From Zea mays (Eukaryota > Streptophyta > Magnoliopsida > Poales > Poaceae), in NCBI RefSeq assembly GCF_902167145.1, contig NC_050101.1:118883789-118947788 (forward strand): a DNA stretch of 64,000 nt, in the 5' to 3' direction. This document shows, in pieces, positions 56,035 through 64,000 of this stretch; positions within the stretch are counted from its first letter, which is position 1; every line of letters starts with the position of its first letter. The notes below the pieces were generated by a model. It ran no database searches, was not told the DNA's origin, and saw only the letters and a list, made by a program, of their open reading frames with translations. A program made the position numbers and the translations under genes.

Positions 56035-58725
56035 TTAGTTCTTGACTTTAGGTACCCAAACGGTTTTGGGTCCTTTGGCATTAGAAACAAGAACTTTGGG
56101 TACCCAAACACAAGTCTTGGAGCCCTTGTGTTTGCCCCCAACAAATTTGGCAACTACCTTGCCGGATTTGCTAGTAAGCACATAAGATGCATCAAAAGTT
56201 TTAAATGAAATGGCATGATCATTTGATGCATTAGGAATTTTCTTCTTAGGCAACTTAGCATGGGTTGGTTGCCTAGGACTAGATGTCTCACCCTTATACA
56301 TAAAAGCATGATTAGGGCCAGAGTGAGACTTCCTAGAATGAATCTTCCTAATTTTGCTCTCAGGATAGCCGGCAGGGTATAAAATGTAACCCTCGTTATC
56401 CTGAGGCATGGGAGCTTTGCCCTTAACAAAGTTAGACAAGTTCTTAGGAGGGGCATTAAGTTTGACATTGTCTCCCCTTTGGAAGCCAATGCCATCCTTG
56501 ATGCCAGGGCGTCTCCCATTATAAAGCATGCTACGAGCAAATTTAAATTTCTCATTTTCTAAGTTGTGCTCGGCAATTTTAGCATCTAGTTTAGCTATAT
56601 GATCATTTTGTTGCTTAATTAAAATCATGTGATCATGAATAGCATCAATATCAACATTTCTGCATCTAGTACAAATAGATACATGCTCAACAATAGATGT
56701 AGAGGGTTTGCAAGATTTTAATTCTACAACCTTAGCATGCAGCATATCATTTTTAGTTCTAAGGTCAGAAATTGTAACATTGCAAGCATCTAGTTCTTTA
56801 GCCTTAGTAATCAACTTTTCATTTTCTACTCTAAGGCTAGCAAGAGAAATGTTCAATTCTTCAATCCTAGCAAGCAAATCATCATTATTATCTCTAGGAG
56901 TGGAAAATGAAACATCACAAACATGAGAATCAACCTTAGCATTTAAAATATCATTTTCATTCCTAAGGTTGTCAATTATTTCACGGCAAGTGCTTAGCTC
57001 ACTAGATAATTTTTCACATTTTTCTACTTCTAGAGCATAAGCCTTTTTAACCTTAACATGTTTTTTGTTTTCTTTAATTAGACAATCCTCTTGGGAATCC
57101 AAAAGGTCGTCCTTTTCATGAATAGCACTAACCAATTCATTCAATTTTTCTTTTTGAGCTATGTTAAGGTTGGCAAAAAGGGAACGCAAATTATCTTCCT
57201 CATCACTAGCATTGTCATCACTAGAGGATTCATATTTAGTGGAGGATTTAGATTTAACCTTCTTTTTGCCGTCCTTTGCCATGAGGCACTTGTGGCCGAC
57301 GTTGGGGAAGAGGAGTCCCTTGGTGACGGCGATGTTGGCGGCGTCCTCGTCGTCGGAGGAGTCGCTTGAGCTCTCGTCGGAGTCCCACTCGCGACAAACA
57401 TGGGCATCGCCGCCCTTCTTCTTGTAATACCTCTTCTTTTCCTTTCGTCTCCCCTTCTTGTCGTCACCTCGGTCACTGTCACTAGATATAGGACATTTAG
57501 CAATAAAATGACCGGGCTTACCACACTTGTAGCAAACCTTCTTGGAGCGGGACTTGTAGTCTTTCCCCCTCCTTTGTTTGAGGATTTGGCGGAAGCTCTT
57601 GATGACGAGCGCCATTTCCTCATTGTCGAGCTTGGAGGCGTCGATTGGTTGTCGACTTGGTGTAGCCTCCTCCTTTTTCTCCTCCGTTGCCTTGAATGCA
57701 ACAGGTTGGGCTTCGGATGAGTCGCCAAGCTCGTTGATTTTCCTCGAGCCTTCTATCATGCACTCAAAACTTACAAAATGCCCGATAACTTCCTCGGGGG
57801 TCATTTTAGTATATCTAGGATTACCACGAATCAATTGAACTTGAGTGGGATTAAGAAAAATGAGAGATCTTAAAATAACATTTACCACTTCGTGATCGTC
57901 CCACTTCTTGCTCCCGAGGTTGCGCACTTGGTTCACCAAAGTCTTGAGCCGGTTGTACATGTGTTGTGGCTCCTCTCCTTTGTGAAGCCGGAACCGACCG
58001 AGCTCCCCCTCGATCGTTTCCCGCTTGGTGATCTTGGTGAGCTCGTCTCCCTCGTGCGCGGTTTTGAGTACATCCCAAATCTCCTTGGCGCTCTTTAACC
58101 CTTGTACTTTGTTATACTCCTCTCTACTTAGAGAGGCGAGGAGTATTGTTGTTGCTTGAGAGTTGAAGTGCTCGATTTGGGCCACTTCATCCTCATCATA
58201 GTCCTCATCCCCTACGGATGGTACCTGCGCGCCAAACTCAACAACATCCCATATGCTTTTGTGGAGCGAGGTTAGATGAAATCGCATTAAATCGCTCCAC
58301 CTAGCGTAATCTTCACCATCAAATGTTGGTGGTTTGCCTAATGGGACGGAAAGTAAAGGTGTATGTTTGGAAATGCGAGGGTAACGTAGGGGGATCTTAC
58401 TATACTTCTTGCGCTCTTGGCGCTTAGAAGTGACGGAGGGCGCATCGGAGTCGGAGGTCGATGTTGATGAAGTGTCGGTCTCGTAGTAGACCACCTTCCT
58501 CATCCTCTTGTGCTTGTCGCCTTTCCGATGCGGCTTGTGGGAAGAAGATTTTTCCTTCTTCTCTTTGTGATGAGAAGAAGATTTCTTCTCCTTCCCTTTG
58601 TTGGAGGAGCTCTTCTTCTTCTCCCTCCTTTTGGTGCGGGACTCTTCCGATGAAGTGCTCCCGTGGCTTGTAGTGGGCTTTTCGCCGGTCTCCATTTCCT
58701 TCTTGGCGTGATCTCCCGACATCAC
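56035..58725 (-). CDS. copia-2 gag (Sirevirus), intact
   Basis: 896 residues. A charged Ser/Lys-rich N-terminus (MMSGDHAKKEMETG) is followed by the copia gag core (about 120-345; YARWSDLMRFHL, IWDVLKTAHEGDEL), a CCHC zinc knuckle near 400 (CYKCGKPGHFIAKC), an acidic Asp/Ser segment, a long coiled coil (about 520-730; repeated NEN and LRTKND heptads) and a basic C-terminus with VWVPKV repeats. A large gag with coiled coil is typical of Sireviruses. Gag would package element RNA in cytoplasmic particles. The start was chosen as the first ATG after the primer site (32 bases). Pol follows in a different frame. Confidence 0.92.
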   Translation of the reverse strand: MMSGDHAKKEMETGEKPTTSHGSTSSEESRTKRREKKKSSSNKGKEKKSSSHHKEKKEKSSSHKPHRKGDKHKRMRKVVYYETDTSSTSTSDSDAPSVTSKRQERKKYSKIPLRYPRISKHTPLLSVPLGKPPTFDGEDYARWSDLMRFHLTSLHKSIWDVVEFGAQVPSVGDEDYDEDEVAQIEHFNSQATTILLASLSREEYNKVQGLKSAKEIWDVLKTAHEGDELTKITKRETIEGELGRFRLHKGEEPQHMYNRLKTLVNQVRNLGSKKWDDHEVVNVILRSLIFLNPTQVQLIRGNPRYTKMTPEEVIGHFVSFECMIEGSRKINELGDSSEAQPVAFKATEEKKEEATPSRQPIDASKLDNEEMALVIKSFRQILKQRRGKDYKSRSKKVCYKCGKPGHFIAKCPISSDSDRGDDKKGRRKEKKRYYKKKGGDAHVCREWDSDESSSDSSDDEDAANIAVTKGLLFPNVGHKCLMAKDGKKKVKSKSSTKYESSSDDNASDEEDNLRSLFANLNIAQKEKLNELVSAIHEKDDLLDSQEDCLIKENKKHVKVKKAYALEVEKCEKLSSELSTCREIIDNLRNENDILNAKVDSHVCDVSFSTPRDNNDDLLARIEELNISLASLRVENEKLITKAKELDACNVTISDLRTKNDMLHAKVVELKSCKPSTSIVEHVSICTRCRNVDIDAIHDHMILIKQQNDHIAKLDAKIAEHNLENEKFKFARSMLYNGRRPGIKDGIGFQRGDNVKLNAPPKNLSNFVKGKAPMPQDNEGYILYPAGYPESKIRKIHSRKSHSGPNHAFMYKGETSSPRQPTHAKLPKKKIPNASNDHAISFKTFDASYVLTSKSGKVVAKFVGGKHKGSKTCVWVPKVLVSNAKGPKTVWVPKVKN

Positions 58726-58756
58726 TTCGAGCGGTTAGGCTCTAATGAAGCACCGG

Positions 58757-58768
58757 GCTCTGATACCA
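58757..58768 (-). other. copia-2 primer-binding site (initiator tRNA-Met)
   Basis: TGGTATCAGAGC on the element strand, a perfect complement to the plant initiator tRNA-Met 3' end, two bases inside the 5' LTR. Confidence 0.9.
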
Positions 58769-58770
58769 AT

Positions 58771-60081
58771 TGATAGTCGCCTAGAGGGGGGGGTGAATAG
58801 GGCGAAACTGAAATTTATAAATATAAACACAACTACAAGCCGGGGTTAGCGTTAGTAATAATAAACGAGTCCAAGAGAGGGGGCGCAAAACAAATCCCAA
58901 GCGAATAAGCAAGTGAGACACGGAGATTTGTTTTACCGAGGTTCGGTTCTTGCAAACCTACTCCCCGTTGAGGAGGCCACAAAGGCCGGGTCTCTTTCAA
59001 CCCTTCCCTCTCTCAAACGGTCCCTCGGACCGAGTGAGCTTCTCTTCTCAAACCAAAGCCGGGAACAAAATTTCCCCGCAAGGGCCACCACACAATTGGT
59101 GCCTCTTGCCTTGATTACAATGGAGTTGTGATCTCAAGAACAAGTGAGAAAGAAAAGAAGCAATCCAAGCGCAAGAGCTCAAATGAACACGGCAAATCAC
59201 TCTCACTAGTCACTAGGGCTTTGTGTGGAATTGGAGAGGATTTGATCTCTTTAGTGTGTCTAGAATTGAATGCTAGAGCTCTTGTAGTAGTTGAGAAGTG
59301 GAAAACTTGGATGCAATGAATGGTGGGGTGGTTGGGGTATTTATAGCCCCAACCACCAAACTTGACCGTTGGCTGGAGGCGTCTGCTCGATGGCGCACCG
59401 GACAGTCCGGTGCACACCGGACAGTCCGGTGCCCCTGCCACGTCATCACTGCCGTTGGATTCTAGCCGTTGGAGCTTCTGACTTGTGGGCCCTCCTGAGT
59501 GTCCGGTGCACACCGGACAGTCCGGTGCCCCGGCATGGGCGTGCCTGACGTCTGCGCGCGCTGCGCGCGCAATAAATGCACCGCAGGGAGCCGTTGGCAC
59601 CGCAGAGAGACGTTGCTCCGATGGCACACCGGACAGTCCGGTGCACACCGGACAGTCCGGTGATTTTTAGCGGAGCGGCTGCCGCGCGAACCCGAGGCTG
59701 GCGAGTTCCTGAGGCCGACTTCCCTTGGCGCACCGGACACTGTCCGGTGTACACCGGACAGTCCGGTGAATTATAGCCGAGTCGCCTTGGAATTTCCCGA
59801 AGGTAGCGAGTTGGAGTCTGAGTCCCCTGGTGCACCGGACAGGTACTGTTCACTGTCCGGTGGCACACCGGACAGTCCGGTGCGCCAGACCAGGGGTGCC
59901 TTCGGTTGCCCCTTTGCTCCTTTGTTGAATCCAAAACTTGGTCTTTTTATTGGCTAAGTGTGAACCTTTTACACCTGTATATACTATACACTTGGGCAAA
60001 CAAGTTAGTCCAAAGATTTGTGTTGGGCAATTCAACCACCAAAATTATATAGGAACTAGGTGTAAGCCTAATTCCCTTTCA
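58771..60081 (-). repeat. copia-2 5' LTR (1311 bp)
   Basis: The same as the 3' LTR, offset by 8192 bases throughout. The TATA hairpin is at 59327-59357, with the palindrome clusters at matching positions. On the element strand it starts TGAAAGGGAATTAGG. Confidence 0.95.
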
Positions 60082-62014
60082 CTTCGGCTCTGGATAAACA
60101 CTTGAGTAACGGAGAACAGACCCCACACTTGTATAGCTCCCCTTCTATTATAACATATGGTCGAGCTCTTGCCTCTATCCTCCTGTTATAAGCTTCATCA
60201 TCTGAAAGAAAGTTACCCTGAAGGATGGAGATGATCTCAGTTCTCCAGTCTTCACTATAGACAGGGGATATGTTGAGGACTGCTCTTTCAAGAAGCTCAA
60301 CCGAAGGTGCTTTTATTGTTTCGAAAAATACTTCCGAAGGTAAGGGCAGCCCCTGTGTTGCTGACTTGGCTAATAAATCAGCATATTCATTTTCTCCACG
60401 AGGAATATTTTTAACAGAAAACCCCTCAAAGGAAGCCTCAATCCTTCGGACCGTGTCTAAATATTTTTCAAGCTTCGGATCTCTTTCTTTATAACTTTTG
60501 TCAATATGACCAGAAATAACCTGAGAATCAGTTTTAAGAACCGCCCTTCTGATTCCCATTGCCTTTAACTTCCGAAGACCCAAGAGCAAAGCTTAGTACT
60601 TAGCAATGTTATTTGTGCAACTGAAATTAAGTCTTGTTGCGTAACAAGTTTTAACTTTGGAAGGTGCGACCAACACAGCAGCTGCTCCTGCTCCGAAGGT
60701 TCCCCAAGATCCATCGCAAAATATTGTCCAAACTTTGGCATCTTTACTCGTTTCTTCTTCCTGAGCCCCTGGCGTCCAGTCAGCAATGAAGTCTGCCAAC
60801 CCTTGGGACTGAATCGAAGATCTATGCACATAATCAATACAAAATTCATTGAGCTTCGCAGGCCATTTTCCAACCCTTCCAGTAGCTTCTCTATTTCTCA
60901 TAATATCCTTCAACGGTTGTGAAGAAGGAACAACTATATTGTATGCTTGAAAGTAGTGCCGAAGCTTCCTGGAGGCCATCAAAACAGCATATAGCACCTT
61001 CTCCAATTCTGTATAATTTTTCTTTGATAAACTAAGAACTTCGGATACAAAGTATATTGGGGCTTGCTTTTTGACTTGGCCTTCAAGCTTCTCCTGAACA
61101 AGTGCTGCACTCACCGCTGAGTGCGAAGCTGCCACATATAGCAACAGAGGAGCCCCTGGCGTTGGTGGAGTTAGTGTTGTTAGGTCTATCAAATATTGCT
61201 TCAGCTCTTCGAAGGCTCTCTGCTGGACTGGTCCCCATTGAAAAACTTCGGCTGACTTCAGCACTTCAAAAAATGGTAAATTTCTCTCTGCTGATCTAGA
61301 TATGAATCTGTTGAGAGATGTCAGTCTTCCTGTTAATCTTTGAGCCCCCTTCTTTGTACTTGGTGGTTCCATTTGAAGGATAGCTTCGATTTTATTTGGA
61401 TTAGCCTCAATCCCTTTTGTTGAAACTAGGCAGCCAAGAAATTTCCCTTTCTTCACTCCGAATACACATTTTTCTGGATTCAACTTTAAACCGGCCTGTC
61501 TAAAATTAGCGAAGGTCTCCTGCAGATCAGTAATGTGATTCTCTTGCTTCGTGCTTTTTACAATGATATCATCAACATAAGTTAGCATATTTCTGCCTAT
61601 CTGAGATTGAAGAACCTTCGCTGTCATTCTGCTGAAGCTTCCTCCAGCATTCTTGAGCCCCTCAGGCATCCGAAGGTAACAATATGTTCCACTAGGGGTT
61701 ATGAAGCTGGTCTTCGGCTCATCCTCCTTCTTCATCCAAATTTGATGATAGCCTGAATAACAATCCAACAGACTCATAAGCTCTGATGAAGCTGCTGCAT
61801 CAACTAGGGAATCTATCCTTGGCAATAGAAACTCGTCCTTCGGACAGGCCTTGTTGAGATCAGTAAAATCGATACACATCCTCCATTTACCATTGGCCTT
61901 CTTTACCATAACAGTGTTAGCCAGCCATTCTGGGTATTTTACCTCTCTGATAACTCTGGCACTGAGGAGTCTTTTCACTTCATTCCGAGCACCTTCGGCC
62001 TTGTCATCAGACAT
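60082..62014 (-). pseudogene. gypsy-R reverse transcriptase and RNase H
   Basis: The RT motifs are WRMCIDFTDLNKACP, LLDCYSGYHQI and LTYVDDIIVKS (near 61560-61580). RNase H begins WTIFCDGSWGTFGAG (about 60700). A TAA at 60593-60595 falls in AKY-stop-ALLLGLRKLKAMG, where related elements have Glu. The rest of RNase H (LKTDSQVISGHIDKS, NEYADLLAK) and the start of the integrase linker run to 60082, where copia-2 begins. The frame is shared with protease and integrase. Confidence 0.87.
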
Positions 62015-62971
62015 CTTCCGAAGCCTCTGCTTTCAGGGTCTGAAGGATGGATCAACATTGAGCGAGTGTTCAATAACATCCCTGTTAACTCCGCAAAGAT
62101 CATTAGCTAACCATGCAAAAACATCTTTGTTGTTGAACAGAAACCTTATCAAGGTTTTCTCCTGTTCTTCGGACAGTTGGGATCCCAACAGCACCTTCTG
62201 CTCTGCTATGTCCTCGCATAAGAGCATGGGCTTCGGCTGATCGGCCGAAGCAGCTTTCTCCCTTCTGAACTTGTATTGCTCACAAGCTTCAGCTCCATCT
62301 ATGTTATGGATTGCTTTTGAGTCTGTCCAGTTTCCTTCGGCCCTTCTGGCAGCTTCCTGACTTCCATGAATAGCAATGGGTCCTTGGTCCGAAGGTATCT
62401 TCATGCAAAGATATGTTGGATGAAGAATTGCTTCGAAGGCATTGAGAGTACCACGACCAATGATTGCATTGTAAGGGTATTCCATGTCAACAATATCGAA
62501 TACAACTTGTTCAGTCCTTGTGTTGTTGATAAATCCGAAGGTTACTGGCATTGTGATTTTTCCGAGTGCTACAATCTGCCTTCCTCCGAAGCCACAAAGG
62601 GGATGTGTGGCATCATGGATCTTGTCTTCGGGCTCTTGCATCTGTCTGAAGGCCTTAGCAAATATGATATCAGCTGCACTGCCTGTATCAACCAAAACAT
62701 TATGGACCAGAAATCCTTTGATCACACAAGAGATAACCATAGCATCATTGTGTGGGTAATCCTTGAGCTGAAGATCCTCTTGAGAAAAGGTAATTGGGAT
62801 GTGAGACCATCTTGATTTGATGAAGGGTCCTTGTACCCCTACATGTTGTACTCTTCTCTGTGCCTCCTTCTTCTGTTTCTTGTTGGCCGACTCTGAGCAT
62901 GAACCGCCTGTTATCGGGAGAACCAGCTTCGGAGCCGAAGCAGTTCCAGCTTGATTCTTGATCAAAGCCAT
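62015..62971 (-). pseudogene. gypsy-R protease
   Basis: It starts MALIKNQAGTASAPKL at 62971, 45 bases inside the 5' LTR. The active site is VLVDTGSAADI, and the second motif is YNAIIGRGTLNAFE. The frame ends at a TGA (62033-62035) after DPSFRP; gypsy-L has AGA (Arg) there, so a single change made the stop. RT continues in the same frame. There is no capsid or zinc-knuckle sequence upstream. Confidence 0.85.
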
Positions 62972-62998
62972 CAGCTCAAAAAAGTGGAAGTGAGTTGA

Positions 62999-63015
62999 CC
63001 GGAGGTGGGCGCCAA
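62999..63015 (-). other. gypsy-R primer-binding site
   Basis: TTGGCGCCCACC follows the 5' LTR directly on the element strand, identical to gypsy-L at 1924-1940. Confidence 0.65.
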
Positions 63016-63629
63016 TGTTGGGGACTTGTTCTCAAATGCTATGAATCAAGAACAAGGCAACATAGAAATTGTTAAATGTTATAGTCCTTCGTCCTTCGAA
63101 GCATTATTTCCCTCAGGATATAATGGATTCCGGACGAAGGTTATGAAGGTTATACCTTCATAAACACAACAAATAATGAGGAAGGGTAAAAAATATGTAA
63201 AATAATTTAAATACATGATTATTATTATTAACTCATTTCTATTTCATTATTGTAAAAATGATAACAAATTACAAATGTACCTTCGGCTCGAAGGAAAGCA
63301 AAAATACCGGCGTGAAGCAAAAACAAATGCCCAATGCGTGATTACAGGAGAGCACGTGAACAGTACAGGGGTATTGTTCACCTGTTTATAGGCACAGTTC
63401 ACAGCCTGTATATAATTACATTTATACCCTTTACAATGAACTATAATAATGACACAGAATATCATGGGTCTTTAAGTCATTTCATCTTTAAGTCGGTTCA
63501 CCCCTTCGTCTTGAGACATGTCACTGTACCGAAGCTTTATAGTTGATATCTTCGGCGCTGTTTTGGAGAGGATCTGCCGAAGGTGTTTATTTCTTTAGGA
63601 TCTTCGGCTACGAAGCATACCCCCCAACA
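63016..63629 (-). repeat. gypsy-R 5' LTR (614 bp)
   Basis: Pairs with 44655-45267. The inverted repeat at 63356-63381 has one mismatch (GTATTGTTCAC), and the TATA box reads CTATAAACAG (63391-63382). The LTRs differ at several positions, so the insertion is older than copia-2. Confidence 0.9.
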
Positions 63630-64000
63630 CTTCGCTTTCGAGCCGCTCGGTCTTGGAAGAACAAAGCTCAACGAGCTCATGTTCCTTCGTCCTTCGCTTT
63701 GGAGCAAGCAGCTCCTGCATGAAGCTGCTCCGCCTCCCGATGCATGGGTGGACAGTAGCGCCTCCGCCGCCCTGGCCATCAACCGCGCAAAAAAGACGCT
63801 ACGAATGGAAAACTCGACGATTAGCTTAAACGAAGGCAAGAAAACAAGAGAAAGCACGACTAGAAAGGGACATTCACGTACCTGTCCACAAGATATAATA
63901 TCCCGCATCATTAATGACTGGACAATCGAAATCGCATCCCCGAAGCTACCGAGCGTTTCCTCGATAGTACCCAGGCTCAGATCACCCCAGGACGAGGCCA
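63630..64000 (-). other. right flank, unresolved, exon-like on the minus strand
   Basis: On the minus strand the sequence from 64000 reads open (SWGDLSLGTIEETLGSFG, AISIVQSLMMRDIISCGQ). It then meets a GTACGTGAATG donor-like site near 63885, with an acceptor-like GGCCAG near 63774 before more open sequence. This looks like a spliced gene or the opposite-strand gene of yet another retroelement. I do not recognise it. CTTCG at 63630-63634 is the gypsy-R target copy. Confidence 0.3.

Larger units (their letters stand above)
50579..60081 (-). mobile_element. copia-2: Ji/Opie-type Sirevirus, intact frames, identical-looking LTRs
   Basis: A 9503-bp element with perfect target duplications CTTCG (50574-50578 and 60082-60086). 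LTRs 50579-51889 and 58771-60081 are both 1311 bp, and I find no difference along them. Gag (56035-58725) and pol (52776-56022) are each open, with all catalytic motifs. It is inserted in gypsy-R pol between RNase H and integrase. This is the youngest and most complete element in the window and could be autonomous. Confidence 0.95.
44655..63629 (-). mobile_element. Grande-like Ty3/gypsy element (gypsy-R), gag-less, with an antisense gene and nested copia-2
   Basis: The LTRs (44655-45267 and 63016-63629) share TGTTGGGGG and CCCCAACA ends on the element strand. The flanks CTCCG (44650-44654) and CTTCG (63630-63634) fit a 5-bp duplication with one mismatch. Read on the minus strand: 5' LTR, primer site, protease, RT, RNase H, integrase, a non-coding stretch with 64-bp repeats, an opposite-strand gene, polypurine tract, 3' LTR. 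Net length without copia-2 is about 9.5 kb. A long region after pol with repeats and a reverse-oriented gene is what I recall of maize Grande, but a full Grande is longer (about 14 kb) and has gag. Confidence 0.82.

Overview
This window looks like intergenic DNA of a large grass genome, most likely maize (Zea mays) or a close relative. The retroelements are of the Ji/Opie Sirevirus, Huck and Grande types, and there are Tekay-type long LTRs, hAT, Helitron and Stowaway signals. Family names come from recognition only; no database search was run. I see one plausible host gene. Nearly everything else is nested transposable elements.

Region 1 to 38821 is one hAT DNA transposon on the + strand whose 5' end lies left of the window. 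Its transposase gene (BED finger, DUF659-type core, C-terminal dimerisation domain) is split by three separate insertions. First, a Grande-like gypsy element (1-2570, - strand) runs off the left edge. Second, a 4.6 kb solo LTR of Tekay type (3364-30955, TSD GTTAC) contains a complete Huck-like gypsy element (6837-29813, TSD ACTTT), and the Huck 5' LTR contains a complete Sirevirus, here copia-1 (7004-16384). Third, a 5.06 kb Helitron (31519-36581, - strand) sits exactly between A and T of a transposase codon and carries a captured fragment of a TOM1-like (VHS-GAT) gene. The hAT right end is at 38821, next to a decayed copia reverse transcriptase relic.

Region 38822 to 44654 is the only gene-space-like part. 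It holds old repeats, a tRNA-like SINE head, two small tandem duplications and a three-exon gene (42673-44030) that I read as PROTODERMAL FACTOR 1 (PDF1), a secreted proline/glycine/serine-rich epidermal protein.

Region 44655 to 63629 is a second Grande-like gypsy element on the - strand with both LTRs. Its pol has protease, RT, RNase H and integrase but no gag. Between integrase and the 3' LTR lies a multi-exon gene on the opposite strand with its own TATA box. A second Sirevirus (copia-2, 50579-60081, TSD CTTCG) is inserted in pol. It has intact gag and pol reading frames and two 1311-bp LTRs in which I see no difference, so it is the youngest insertion here. The last 370 bases are unresolved.

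Inferred order of events: copia relic, then hAT, then its three insertions, then Huck in the solo LTR, then copia-1 in Huck; on the right, the gypsy element and then copia-2. I recognised no tRNA gene, rRNA gene or CRISPR array.
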